Positions 10,391 through 21,124 of a stretch of DNA of 64,000 nt are shown here, in pieces. The stretch is from Rhinopithecus roxellana (taxonomy: Eukaryota; Chordata; Mammalia; Primates; Cercopithecidae). The stretch lies in the NCBI RefSeq assembly GCF_007565055.1, contig NC_044558.1, forward strand, positions 82,175,444 through 82,239,443. Direction: 5' to 3'. How positions within the stretch are numbered: the first letter of the stretch is position 1; each line of letters opens with the position of its first letter. A program made the translations under genes and the position numbers. The notes under the pieces are model-generated. The model had not been told where the DNA came from, ran no database searches, and was given only the letters and a program-made list of their open reading frames with translations.

Positions 10391-10727
10391 GGCCAGGGCC
10401 AGGCACAGTAGCTCACGCCTGTAATCCCAGCACTTTGGGAGGCCGAGGAGGGCGGATCACCTGAGGTCTGGAGTTCAAGACCAGCCTGACCAACATGGAG
10501 AAACCCCGTCTCTACTAAAAAATACAAAAAAAATTAGCCGGGCGTGGTGGCAGGCGCCTGTAGTCCCAGCTACTCAGGAGGCTGAGGCAGGAGAATGGCG
10601 TGAACCCAGGAGGCGGAGGTTGCAGTGAGCCTAGATCTGCCACTGCACTCCAGTCTGGGCACAGACGGAGACTCTGTCTCAAAACAAACAACAAAAGAAA
10701 AAAAGAAAGAAAGAAAGAAAGAAAACA
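10391..10727 (+). repeat. Alu with GAAA microsatellite tail
   Basis: Full dimer; the tail has become aaagaaagaaagaaagaaag at 10703-10725. Confidence 0.95.
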
Positions 10728-10731
10728 ACTA

Positions 10732-10990
10732 TCAGGCTGGGTGCCATAGCTCACACCTGTAATCTCAGCACTTTGGGAGGCCAAGGTGGGCAGATCAACT
10801 GAGTTAAGGAGTTTGAAACCAGCCTGACCAACATGGAGAAACCCTGTCTCTACTAAAAATACCAGCTACTCAGGAGGCTGAGGCAGGAGAATCACTTGAA
10901 CCCGGGAAGAGGAGGTTGTGGTGAGCCAAGATCGCATCATTGCACTCGTCTGGGCAACAAGAGCGAAACTCTGTCTCTAAAAACAAAAAT
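10732..10990 (+). repeat. Alu with internal deletion
   Basis: The segment between ctaaaaatac and cagctactcagg is missing, removing about 40 bases after the linker. Confidence 0.9.
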
Positions 10991-10999
10991 TATTTTATG

Positions 11000-11300
11000 T
11001 CTGTCTGTGGTGGCTCACGCTTATAATCCCACCATTTTGAGAGGCCAAGGCAGGTGGATCGTTTGAGGTCAGGAGTTCGAGACCAGCCCGGCTAACATGG
11101 TGAAACCCCGTCTCTACTAAAAATACAAAAATTAGCAGAGCATGGTGGCGCACACCTGTAGTCCCAGCTACTTGTGGGTCTGACACAGGAGAATCGCTTG
11201 AACCCGGAAGGCAGAGGTTGCAGTGAGCCGAGATCATGCCACTTCACTCTAGCCTGGGCAACAGAGAGAGATGCTGTCTCAAAATAAACACAAATAAATG
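11000..11300 (+). repeat. Alu, full length
   Basis: The extreme 5' end is replaced by gtctgtctgtggtggctcac; otherwise complete, with an A-rich tail containing AAATAAA. Confidence 0.9.
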
Positions 11301-11365
11301 AAATAAAAATTATCATTTTATTATAAAATCACATGGAAAATGTATTTATTGATGAGCAAGGGCAG

Positions 11366-11670
11366 TTTGTTTTTGTTTTTTTGTTTTTGAGACAGGGTCT
11401 CAAATGTTAACCAGGCTGTGGTGCAGGGATGCCATCACAGGTCACTGCAGCCTCAACCTCCCAAGCTCAAGCGATACTCCCACCTCAACGTCCCGAGTGG
11501 CTGGGGTGACAGGCGTACACCACCACACCTGGCTATTTTTTGCAGTTTTTGTAGAGACAGAGTCTTGCCATGTTGCCCAAGCTGGTCTCTAAGTCCTGGT
11601 CTCAAATGATCTGCCCGCCTCCACCTCCCAGCATTCTGGGATTACAGGTGTGAGCCATGGCACCCGGCCC
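11366..11670 (-). repeat. Alu, old (J-like)
   Basis: Highly diverged minus copy with gacagggtctcaaatgttaa and gatgccatcacaggtcactg, typical of the oldest Alus. Confidence 0.85.
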
Positions 11671-11779
11671 AGAATGTGGTTTTCCTTAATTTTTTCCTCT
11701 GTGGGCTTTTTTCTCTTTTTTTAGTCTTCAATAGGTGAGTCTGAAGGAATGAATGAATATCATCATTTTGGTTCTGGGA

Positions 11780-12225
11780 GATGTTCTTAATAGATGTATG
11801 ATTTGCTGGTTACTGTAACCAAGTACTGCAAAATAAGTGACTTAAGCCACAGAAATGTATTGTCATACAGTTCTGGGGGCCAGAAGTTCAAAATCAAAGT
11901 GTTGGCAGGTTGGTTCCTCCTGAATGCTGTGAGCAGTGGTCTCTCGCATGCCTCTCCCGTAGCTTCTGGTGGTGAGCAGACAATCGGACGTTCCCTGGCT
12001 TGTAGAAGGTAGAAGTATCACCCAGATCTGTGCCTGCATCTTCACAGAGTGTTCTCCCTCTACAAGGACACTGTTATGTTGGATTAAGGCCAATGACCTC
12101 ATTTTAGCTTGACTAGATCTATAAAAACATCTCCAAATAAGGTCTCGTTCTGAGGTACTGGGGGTTAGAGCAGGACTTCAACATATGAAATTGTGGGGGA
12201 CATAATGCAACCCACAGCAAGAGTG
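11780..12225. repeat. Old high-copy mammalian repeat, family not named
   Basis: Contains cttaagccacagaaatgtat, gttctgggggccagaagttc, ttggattaaggccaatgacc, ttctgaggtactgggggtta and cttcaacatatgaaattgtg, a chain of phrases I know from many mammalian loci. I cannot assign the family from memory. Confidence 0.6.
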
Positions 12226-12237
12226 TTAGTAAAAAAA

Positions 12238-12550
12238 AAAAAAATTTTTTTTTTTTTTTTTTTTTTTTTGAGACAGAGTGTTGCTCTTGTTGCCCAGGCT
12301 GGAGTGCAGTGGCACGATCTCTGCTCACCGCAACCTCGCCTCCTGAGTTCAAGTGATTCTCCTGCCTCAGGCTCCTGAGTAGCTGGGATTACAGGCATGT
12401 GCCACCACGCCCAGGTAATTTTGTATTTTTAGTAGAGACAGGATTTCTCCACATTGGTCAGGCTGGTCTTGAACTCCGGACCTCAGGTGATCTGCCCGCC
12501 TCAGCCTCCCAAACTGCTGTGATTACAGGCGTGAGCCACTGTGCGCAGCC
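12238..12550 (-). repeat. Alu, full length
   Basis: Preceded by an A run that meets its T head (12229-12269), making a small palindrome; ends tgtgcgcagcc. Confidence 0.95.
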
Positions 12551-12567
12551 TAATTTAGGTATTTTAA

Positions 12568-13345
12568 GGCCAAATGTGGTGGTTCATACCTGTAATACCA
12601 GTGCTTTGGGAGGCTAAAGTGGGAGGATCACTTGAGGCCGGGAATTCAAGATCAGCCTGGGTAACATAGGGAGGCCTTGTCTCCACAAAAAAATTTACAA
12701 ATTTGAACAGGCACAATCTCACGCCTGTAATCCCAAAGTTTTGGGAGGCCGAGGTGGGCAGATCACTTGACGTCAGAAGCTCGAGACCAGACTGGCCAAC
12801 ATGGTGAAAACCCACCTCTATTAAAAATACAAAAATTAGCCGGGTGGGGCTGCGCACGCCTGTAATTCCAGCTACTTGGGACACTGAGGCAGGAGAACTG
12901 CCTGAACCTGGGAGGCAGAGGTTGAAGTGAGCCAAGATCGCACCACTGCACTCCAGCCTGGGTGACAGAGTGAGACACTGTCAAAAAAAAGAAAAAAAAA
13001 ATTAGCCAGGCATGGTGGCAGGCACCTGTAATCCCAGCTATTCAGGAGGCTGAGGCAGGAGAATCACTTGAGCCCAGGAGGCGGAGGTTGCAGTGTGCTG
13101 AGATCATGCCACTGCACTCCAGAATGGGTGACAGAGTGAGACTCAGTCTTAGAAAGAAAAAAAAAAAAAAGTTTACAAATTAGCCCGATATGGTGGCACA
13201 TGCCTGTAGTCCCAGTTACTCGGGAAGCTGGGGTTGAAAGGATTGCTTGAGCCTCTGAGTTCAAGGCTGCAGTGAGCCATGATCTCACCACTTATTCCAG
13301 CCTGCGTGACAGAGCAAGATCCTGTCTCAAAAAAACAAAACAAAA
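12568..13345 (+). repeat. Alu interrupted by a trimeric Alu
   Basis: Left part 12568-12707 and right part 13170-13345 of an old copy; tttacaaatt appears on both sides of the insert as the target-site duplication. Confidence 0.85.
12708..13169 (+). repeat. Trimeric Alu (left, right, right monomers)
   Basis: A complete dimer ends with a short A-rich linker at 12984-13000 and is followed by a second right monomer starting ttagccaggcatggtggcag and ending in its own A tail at 13154-13168. One target-site duplication surrounds the whole unit. Confidence 0.8.
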
Positions 13346-13434
13346 TGTTTAGATATTTTAAATGTGACTTAAGGGAAAGTTTACAAACATTAACAGCAAT
13401 GTTTCCATTATAAAAACATAAAAATCGTCCCTGG

Positions 13435-13770
13435 GTTTTTTTTTTTTTTTTTTGAGACAGTCTCGCTTTGTTGCCTGGTGTCATGATCTCGGCCTATTGC
13501 AACCTCCGCCTCCCGGGTTCAAGCGATTTTGTGATCTCAGCTACTCTTGCCTCAGTCACCTGAGTAGCTGAGATCACATGTACATGCCACTACACCTGGC
13601 TAATATTTGTATTTTTAGTATGTACAGACGGGGTTTCACCATATTGGCCAGGCTGGTCTCTTTTTTTTTTTTTTTTTTTTGAGGCAGGGTGTCCAGTAGT
13701 TGGGACTACAGGTGCTATGATTGTGCCACTGCGCTCCAGCTCAGCCTGGGCAACAGACGACAGTGGGAAT
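13435..13770 (-). repeat. Rearranged Alu fragments
   Basis: A shortened minus copy at 13435-13660 meets a 21-base T run, then a small piece with gtgccactgcgctccagc in the opposite order. It looks like a scar of more than one event. Confidence 0.7.
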
Positions 13771-13989
13771 GCCTACTTTCTTGGGACAACTTGAGTTCAT
13801 ATCAGTCCATACTCAAAAAAACGTAGATAATCGGGGCCAGTAAAAACCTTTAAAGCTTAATTTAAATTGATAATTGAAGCTTTCAGCATTGTAATTCAGT
13901 TAGTATCTGTATTGTTCCGGATTGTTTTGAACTGTAAACAAGGGAAACTCAACTAAATCTGATTCAAGAAAATAAGGGAGGGTATTTAT

Positions 13990-14302
13990 TTTTTATTTAT
14001 TATTTTTTCAAGATTTCAGGATTTCACTCTGTCACCCAGGCTGGAGTTCACGCAGTGGCACAAAGATGGTTCACTGCAGCATCGACCTCCTGGACTCAAG
14101 GGATTCTGTGTCTCAGCCTCCCGAGTAGTTGGGACCATACATGTGTGCCACCATGCCCAGCCAATTTTCTTGATTTTATTTTTGTAGAGATGGGGTCTCA
14201 CTATGTTGCCCAGGCTGGTCTCAAATTCCTGGCCTCAAGGAATCCTCCTGTCTTGGCCTCCCAAAGTGTTGGGATTACCAGCGTGAGTCACTGCACTCAG
14301 CC
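13990..14302 (-). repeat. Alu, old
   Basis: Diverged head (tcaagatttcaggatttcac), otherwise a full dimer ending actcagccc. Confidence 0.9.
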
Positions 14303-14310
14303 CCTGGCCT

Positions 14311-14618
14311 CTTTTTTTTTTTTTTTTTTGAGACTGAGTCTCCCTCTGTTGCCTAGGCTGGAGCGCAGTGGTGTGATCTCAGCTCACTGCAACTTCTGCC
14401 TCCGGGTTCAAGCAATTCTCCTGCCTCGGCCTCCCAAGCAGCTGGGATTACAGGAGCCTGCCACCATGCCCAGCTAATTTTTTTGTGTGGGTTTGTTAGT
14501 AGAGACGGAGTTTTGCCATGTTGGCCAGGGTGGTCTGGAACTCCTAACCTCAGGTGACCCACCTGCCTTGGCCTCCCAAAATAATGGGATTACAGGAGTG
14601 AGCCACTGTGCCTGGCCT
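14311..14618 (-). repeat. Alu, full length
   Basis: T head of 19 bases; the linker is altered to tttttttgtgtgggtttgtt; ends gtgcctggcc. Confidence 0.95.
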
Positions 14619-14650
14619 GTATTGACTCTCTCTCTTTCTTCTTTTCTTGT

Positions 14651-15250
14651 CTTTTTTTTTTTTTTGAGACCGAGTCTCCCTCTGTAGCCCAGGCTAGAGT
14701 GCAGTGGCACGACCTCGACTCACAGCAGCTTCCGCCTCCTGGGTTCAAGTGATTCTCCTGCCTCACCCTCCCAAGTAGCTGGGATTACAGGTGCTTGCCA
14801 CCACGCCCAGCTAATTTTTTTTTTTTTTTTTTCAAATGGCGTCTCACTATGTCACCCAGGCTGGAGTGCAGTGGCGCAATCTAGGTTCACTGCAACCTCC
14901 ACCCCGCTGGGTTCAAGGGATTCTCCTGCCTTAGCCTCCCGAGTAGCTGGGATTACAGGTGCCTGCCATTGCGCCTGGTTAATTTTTGTATTTTTAGTAA
15001 GGACGGGGTTTCATCATCTTGGCCAAGTTAGGCTTGAACTTCTGACCTCGTGATCCACCCGCCTCAGCCTCCCAAAGCACTGGGATTACAGGCGTGAGCC
15101 ACTGCGCCCAGCCAATTTTTTGTATTTTTAGTAGAGACGGGGTTTCACCATGTTGGCTAGGCTGGTCTTGAATTCCCGACCTCAGGTGATCCACCCACCT
15201 TGGCCTCCCAAAGTGCTGGGATTACAGGCATGAGCCACTGCACCCAGTCC
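14651..15250 (-). repeat. Alu interrupted by a later Alu
   Basis: Halves at 14651-14816 and 15115-15250, with aatttttt repeated at both sides of the insert. Confidence 0.85.
14817..15114 (-). repeat. Alu, nested
   Basis: Full minus dimer, tcaaatggcgtctcactatg head, ends gcgcccagcc. Confidence 0.9.
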
Positions 15251-15311
15251 AGACTGTATTGACTCGTTTTCTTTTTTCTTTCTTGTATTGACTTGTATAT
15301 CAAAAAAGTTA

Positions 15312-15442
15312 AGGCTGAGCACGGTGTTCCCACCTGTAATCTTAGCACTTTTGGAGGCCAAAGCAGGAGGATCACTTGAGTTCAGGAGTTCGAGACCAGC
15401 CTGGGCAACATGGTGAGACTTTATCTCTATAAAAAGAAAACC
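15312..15442 (+). repeat. Alu left monomer (FLAM-like)
   Basis: A single left monomer ending in tctctataaaaagaaaacca. It could be a true free monomer or the left half of a copy interrupted by the next Alu. Confidence 0.7.
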
Positions 15443-15770
15443 AGGGCCAAGCACCGTGGCTCCCACCTGTAATCCTAGCACTTTGGGAGGCCGAGGCGGG
15501 TGGATCACCTGAGGTTAGGAGTTCGAGATCAGCCTGAACAACAAGGTAAAACCCCATCTCTACTAAAAACACAAAAATTAGCCAGGCATAATGGCAGGTG
15601 CCTGTAGTCCCAGCTACTTGGGAGGCTGAGACAGAGAATTGCTTAAACCCAGGAGGCGAAGGTTGCAGTGAGCTGAGATCATGCCACTGCACTTCAATCT
15701 GAGCAATGGAGTGAGACTCCGTCTCAAAAAAAAAAAAAAAAGAAAAGAAAAGAATAAAGAAAAAAAGAAA
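15443..15770 (+). repeat. Alu with A-rich, AAAAG tail
   Basis: Complete dimer, tail aaaaaagaaaagaaaagaat. Confidence 0.95.
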
Positions 15771-16597
15771 ACCGAAAAACCAAAAAAGCTCAGGGCTAGA
15801 AATCGCTTCAGGTTTGACAGGGTCCCAGGACTCAGCAGATGCCATCAGATTCCAGTGCCTCCCCATCCTACCTAAGTCTTTGCCCTGCTGTTCTCGGGGT
15901 TGACCTCATTATCAGTGTGGCCTCCTGCTCCACAGGGCCTCTGCCCCAACTTCCCAACACTGTCTTAGCAACATCAGAGGCAAGTGAGTATCTTTTTCCC
16001 TGATATTTTCAATGCAAAGTACTAGAATTGTGACTCACTGGCCTGGCACTAAATCGATCACTATGGCTGTGGATCCAGTATTCTAATCAACTAGACCTGG
16101 CTTGCACACTCAATTCTGGAGTGATGTGTATGAGACATGGTTAGCGCTCTCCAAACCACATGGACTTTGAGAGAGGGAGATAAAACTAAGATGCGGCTCT
16201 CTGAAGAAAGAACCACAGATTCTGGGCAGTCAAAAACAGTAACTGTCTACCACAGTGTTTGCCATCTTGAATAATCCAATAGATGACTTCAGCCACACAC
16301 TGGTGCTCTCTGCCTCATTAGACATTGCTGGTGCTAGTGTCTCTGAATTAGAGGGTGACCTTATGGGGGCTGTGATTGCTCCTGGTGTCTCAGGGAAGGA
16401 TTTGGCATGATAAGGCTAGTTCAGTGAGTGTGCAGAAAACTGCAAACTGGGTATAGCTGATGCTATTGGACAGAAGTGCAGCTGCCAGGGTGAAGAATTG
16501 TTGCTGGGATGACTACTCCCTTGCATCCATGATATAATCTCTCCTTGATTCTGCTTTGACCTCTCTGATTGACCTTTCTCAGGCTCACTGGGTGCTC
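15771..16597. other. Longest Alu-free stretch of the intergenic gap
   Basis: About 800 bases of mixed composition without a long frame or a repeat I can name. It could be an old LTR or unique intergenic sequence. Confidence 0.4.
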
Positions 16598-16880
16598 ACT
16601 TTTTTTTGAGGAGTCTCACTCTGTCACCAGGCTGGAGTGCAGTGGTGTGATCTTGGCTAACTGCAATCTCCACCTCCTGGGTTGAAGTGATTATCCTACC
16701 TCAGCCTCCTGAGTAGATGGGATTACAGGCACATGCCACCACACCCAGCCGATTTTTGTTATTTTTAGTAAAGACGGGATTTCACCAGGTTGGACAGGAT
16801 GTTTTCAATCTCTTGATCTCGTGATCCTGTCTTGGCCTCCCAAAGTGCTGGGATACAGGCGTGAGCCACTGCACCTGGCC
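16598..16880 (-). repeat. Alu, first of two at one site
   Basis: Flanked by ggtgctcactt at 16589-16600 and again at 16880-16891. Slightly shortened dimer. Confidence 0.95.
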
Positions 16881-16889
16881 TGGTGCTCA

Positions 16890-17190
16890 CTTCTTTTTTG
16901 TTGTTGTTGAGACAGAGTCTTACTCTGTTGCCCAGGTTGGAGTGCAATGGTGCCATCTCCACTCACCGTAACTTCCGCCATCTGTGTTCAGGCGATTCTC
17001 TTGCCTCAGCCTCCCAAGTAGCTGGGATTACAGGCACGTGCCACCATGCCCGGCTAATTTTTTGTATTTTTTAGTACAGACAGGGTTTCACCATGTTGGC
17101 CAGGCTGGTCTCGAACTCTTGACCTTGTGATCCACCCACCTTGGCCTCCGAAAGTGCTGGGATTACAGATATGAGCCACCGCACTTGGCC
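16890..17190 (-). repeat. Alu, second of two at the same site
   Basis: Flanked by ggtgctcacttctt on the left and ggttctcacttctt on the right, so the same target was used twice. Confidence 0.95.
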
Positions 17191-17252
17191 TGGTTCTCAC
17201 TTCTTAGACACAGAACCTCAGCTCTGCTTCTGGCTCTCCTCTCTGCATTCTC

Positions 17253-17557
17253 TTTTTTTTTTTTTTTTTTTTTTTTTGAGGCAGAGTCTCGCTCTGTCAC
17301 CCGGACTGGAGTGCAGTGGCCAGATCTCAGCTCACTGCAAGCTCCGCCTCCCGGGTTCACGCCATTCTCCTGCCTCAGCCTCCCGAGTAGCTGGGACTAC
17401 AGGCGCCCGCCACCTCGCCCAGCTAGTTTTTGTATTTTTAGTAGAGACGGGGTTTCACCGTGTTAGCCAGGATGGTCTCGATCTCCTGACCTCGTGATCT
17501 GCCCGTCTCGGCCTCCCAAAGTGCTGGGATTACAGGCTTGAGCCACCGCGCCCGGCC
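17253..17557 (-). repeat. Alu, young Old World monkey type
   Basis: T head of 25 bases, gaggcagagtctcgctctgt, target-site duplication tctctgcattctc on both sides. Confidence 0.95.
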
Positions 17558-17574
17558 TCTCTGCATTCTCTCCT

Positions 17575-17576
<2 letters not shown>

Positions 17577-17607
<31 letters not shown>

Positions 17608-17888
17608 AGACAAAGTCTCACTCTGTTGTCCAGGCTGGAGTGCAGTGGCATGATCTCGGCTCATTGCAATCTCCACCTCCTGGGTTCAAGTGTTTCTCCT
17701 ACCGTAGCCTCCCAAGTAGTTGGGATTACAGGTGCGCACCACCACACCTGGCTAATTTTTGTATTTTCAGTAGAGACAGGGTTTCACCATGTTGGCAAGG
17801 CTGGTCTTGAACTCCTGACCTCAGGTGATCCACGCACCTTTGGCTCCCAAAGTGCCTGGATTACAGGTGTGAACCACCGTGCCCAGCC
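17577..17888 (-). repeat. Alu, full length
   Basis: T head of 30 bases; ctctcctagt flanks both ends. Confidence 0.95.
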
Positions 17889-18176
17889 TCTCCTAGTATA
17901 ATCTTATCTCACATTAATATCCATCTGGATCCCCAAGCTGTAGAATTCAATTGCTTCCTAAGTATCTCCACTTGGATGTCCCAAAGGTCCCTCACCCTCA
18001 AAATTCCTTATGATTTACTTTGGTGGCCTCCAGTGAACAACACTTCCCACTAGTCATACCCTTGTGTTGCCTTTCCCGAGTCAAATTTGGCTGCCTTGTT
18101 GACCAATAGAATGTGGTGTAACATCACTGTCAGTTGCAAGCCTAAGAATTTTTTTTTTTTTTTCAGACAGAGTTTT

Positions 18177-18483
18177 GCCAGGCGCAGTGGCTCATGCCTG
18201 TACTACCAGCACTTTGGGAGGCTGAGGCAGGTGGATTACCTGAGGTCAGGAGTTTGAGACCAGCCTGGCCAATATGGTGAAACCCCATCTCTACTACAAA
18301 TACAAGACTAGCTGGGTGTGTTGGCACACGCCTGTAGTCCCAGCTACTCGGGAGGCTGAGACAGGAGAATTGCTTGAACCTGGGAAGCAGAGGCTGCAGT
18401 GAGCCGAGATCGTACCACTGCACTCCAGCCTGGGTGAGATAGAGTGAGACCCCGTCTCAATAAATAAATAAATAAATAAATAA
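18177..18483 (+). repeat. Alu with AAAT tail
   Basis: Starts gccaggcgcagtggctcatg and ends in taaataaataaataaataaa. Confidence 0.95.
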
Positions 18484-18776
18484 GGCCTGGTGCAGTGGCT
18501 CACGCCTGTAATCCCAGCATTTTGGGAGGCTGAGGCGGGCAGATCACCTGAGGTCAGGAGTTTGAGACCAGTCTGGCTAACATGGTGAAACCCTGCTTCT
18601 ACTAAATATACAATTAGCCGTGCGTCGTGGTGGGCACTCGTAATCCCAGCTACTCGGTAGGCTGAGGCAGGAGAATCGCTTGAATCCAGCAGGTGGAGGT
18701 TGCAGTGAGCTGAGATCATGCCATTGCAAACCGGCTTGGGCAACAAGAGCAAAACTCTGTCTCAAAAAAAAAAAAA
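18484..18776 (+). repeat. Alu, full length
   Basis: Follows the previous copy directly; starts gcctggtgcagtggctcacg. Confidence 0.95.
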
Positions 18777-18944
18777 AATTAAAAAAATAGAGTTTCACTT
18801 TGTTACCCAGGCTGGAGTGCAGTGGCACGATTATTGCTCACTGTAGCCTCAAACTTCTTGGCAATCAAGTGAGTCTCTTACCTCAGCCTCCTGAGTAGCT
18901 GGCACTAGGTATCACACTTGGCTAATTAAAAGTTTTTTGTCGAG

Positions 18945-19235
18945 GCTGGGCGTGGTGGTTCATGCCTGTAATCCCAGCACTTTGGGAGGCCGAGACAGGC
19001 GGATCACGAGGTAGATGGCAACCATCCTGGCTAACATGGTGAAACCCCGTCTTTACTAAAAATATAAAAAATTAGCCAGGCGTGGTGGTGGGCGCCTGTA
19101 GTCCCAGCTACTCGGGAGGCTGAGGGAGGAGAATGGCGTGAACCCGGGAGGTGGAGCTTGCAGTTAGCGGAGATTGTGCCACTGCACTCCAGCCTGGGCA
19201 ACAGAGCGACACTCCGTCTCAAAACAAAAACAAAA
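18945..19235 (+). repeat. Alu, full length
   Basis: AluY-like, interrupting the old host copy; tail caaaacaaaaacaaaaataa. Confidence 0.95.
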
Positions 19236-19379
19236 ATAAAATAAGTTTTTTGTCGGGACAAGGTTATACTTTGTTACCCAGTCTGGTCTCAAACTCCTGG
19301 CTGGCTGAGATCCCCGTTTCAGCCTCCTAAAGTGTTGGGATTAGAGGCGTGAGCCGCCACACCGGGCCTGTGCCTAAAG

Positions 19380-19683
19380 TTTTTTTTTGTCTGTTTGTTT
19401 TTTAGACGGATTCTCGCTCTGTCACCCAGGCTGGAGTGCAATGGCACGATCTCGGCTCACTGCAACTTTCGCCTCCTGGGTTCAAGCGATTCTCCTGCCT
19501 CAGCCTCCCGAGTAGCTGGGATTACAGGTGCCCGCCACCACGCCCGGCTACATTTTGTATTTTTAGCAGAGATGGGGTTTCACCATGTTGGCCAGGCTGG
19601 TCTCGAACTCCTGACCTCAGGTGGTCCGCCCACCTCGGCCTCCCAAAGTGCTGGGATTACAAGCGTGAGCCACTGCACCCGGT
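19380..19683 (-). repeat. Alu, last before the SBNO1 promoter
   Basis: Complete minus dimer; from its end to 22737 the sequence is Alu-free. Confidence 0.95.
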
Positions 19684-20440
19684 CTAAAATATTTTTGTCT
19701 TTATAGGTTTTTTCCTATGTGTGTGAGAGGATTAAATGAAATAATGTGATTAGTAAAGCGGTTTAAAAATATTTATAAACTTATACATAGATATATAATA
19801 CATATTTATGTGTACATACACTAAAGTTTCCTGTTCTTTCTGTGTCTACTTTTTCCTTTCATTCCCCGAATACTGTCTCTGGAAGAGTTCACACTGTAAC
19901 CTCCAACTGTTCGAGCTACTTGGTTTGCTTTCAGCACAAGGCTTGTAGGATGCGCAGCCAGTAGGGGGCAAGAATCACCCAGGCGTGCTTATTACCCAAG
20001 CAACGGAGTCAAACAGCACTTTCAGAATGACTTTACAAAAGGGTTACCAACAAGGTAATATGTTTATTGCGTTAGGTAGCTTAATAAAAACGGAAAGATG
20101 AAAACAAGGAAGTAAGAAGCAGTGGGGACAGCCCTACACTTCAGTATTCATTAACTGGGAGCCCCGGTGTGTTGGGCTTGCGGGTGAGAAGACAGGCGTG
20201 GGATGGCCGAGCTCACACGCCTTAGGCTCTGATTCTAGCCGTGGACATGCCGAGGGCTCCAGGTTACTTGCGGTTTTACTGCCAAAAAAGTGCTTTCAGC
20301 GAGCCTAACAAGCAATGAATATGTAAACATTTTGTTTCTAGGACTAACTAGGTAACGAAGAGATTTTCCAAGTGACAGAAACGCTGCTAGGTAACTTCCT
20401 GGGCCGTAGCTCCCCACCCTAGCAGGTTCTGAAAATAGTT
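19684..20440. other. Alu-free upstream flank of SBNO1
   Basis: Unique-looking sequence. A short ggattaaatgaaataatgtg at 19728-19747 looks like the tail of a MIR. It holds the CTCF-like site described separately. Confidence 0.5.
19958..19971 (+). promoter_or_regulatory. CTCF-like motif
   Basis: CCAGTAGGGGGCAA fits the CTCF core CCASYAGRKGGCRS at 13 of 14 places. It stands about 1 kb upstream of SBNO1 exon 1, between the two divergent promoters. Confidence 0.6.
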
Positions 20441-20477
20441 CCAGGCCCTTCCTAGCCCGTTTGAAAGCAGGCGCGGG

Positions 20478-20487
20478 GCGCATGCGC
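20478..20487 (+). promoter_or_regulatory. NRF1 site
   Basis: Exact palindrome GCGCATGCGC about 500 bases upstream of exon 1. Confidence 0.6.
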
Positions 20488-20895
20488 GCGGCCCTCCGGC
20501 CGACCTCCCGTAGCCCTGGCACGCGGACCTTCTTCCCGACAGGCCGCGGGGAAAAAAGGGCGGAGAAACAGAATTACCGCGAGCTCTCCGAGAGCGCCGG
20601 CGGAAACAGTAGTCATGTGACTCTCCTAGGTGGCCTTCGCCTTCCCCCCTCCCCCTTCTCGGAAACCCGGCCCCCTCACCCCTCGCCCACCCCAGAGCCG
20701 CGGTAATGGACCGTTTGGGTTCCGGAATTCTCTTGGATCCAACAACTGGTACCGGGCCGAGGAGAGCCGGCGGAGTCTGTTTTTGGCGGCGAAAGCTGGG
20801 GGGTGGTCAAGATGGGGGGAATCATCTTCTTTCACCTAGGAGGGAGGCGGGGCGGAGAGAGGCGCAGAGAAGCGGGTGGGGGAGGAGGGAGGAAG

Positions 20896-20903
20896 TCACG
20901 TGA
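20896..20903 (+). promoter_or_regulatory. E-box TCACGTGA
   Basis: Perfect palindromic CACGTG box with T/A flanks, of the type bound by USF and MiT/TFE factors, about 90 bases upstream of the YY1/TISU element. Confidence 0.6.
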
Positions 20904-20979
20904 AGGCGTTGCGTGCGCGCGGCGCCTCATCCGTTGCCCCTCCCCCGCCCCTCCCGGCGGGGCGGGGGGGCTGGGGGAG

Positions 20980-21124
20980 GGGCGTCAAGATGGCGGCGGG
21001 GAGGTAGGCAGAGCCGGACGCCGCTGCTGCCGCCGCCACCGCCGCCTCCGCTCCAGTCGCCTCCGGTCCTTCAAACTCGCACCTCCCGGGAGGAGCTGTC
21101 CTGGCGCCGGGTCCCGCGGGGAAA
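20980..21124 (+). other. SBNO1: SBNO1 exon 1 (untranslated)
   Basis: Ends at a strong donor AAA/GTAAGT (intron starts 21125). The 5' limit is an estimate from the TISU/YY1 element. The coding region starts exactly at the first base of exon 2, so all 5' UTR in this form comes from here. Splicing joins GGGAAA to ATGG, giving A at -3 and G at +4 around the start codon. A second, very similar donor lies at 21534. Confidence 0.7.
20986..20997 (+). promoter_or_regulatory. SBNO1: YY1 / TISU element with a five-codon upstream ORF
   Basis: CAAGATGGCGGC matches the TISU consensus SAASATGGCGGC at every place and contains the YY1 core. The ATG at 20990 opens Met-Ala-Ala-Gly-Arg and stops at 21005-21007. 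Confidence 0.6.

Larger units (their letters stand above)
18149..19368 (-). repeat. Old Alu split twice by plus-strand Alus
   Basis: Pieces at 18149-18176, 18777-18944 and 19236-19368. Repeats of agagttt at the first break and aagttttttgtcg at the second are the target-site duplications. Confidence 0.8.

Noticed and set aside
10698..10725. Possible CRISPR-like or structured repeat
   Set aside because: It is a GAAA microsatellite grown from an Alu tail. No array with spacers exists anywhere in the window.
13683..13770. Possible small RNA gene (A/B-box-like text)
   Set aside because: The text belongs to an Alu fragment; Alus carry pol III boxes from 7SL RNA. No tRNA or other RNA gene was found.
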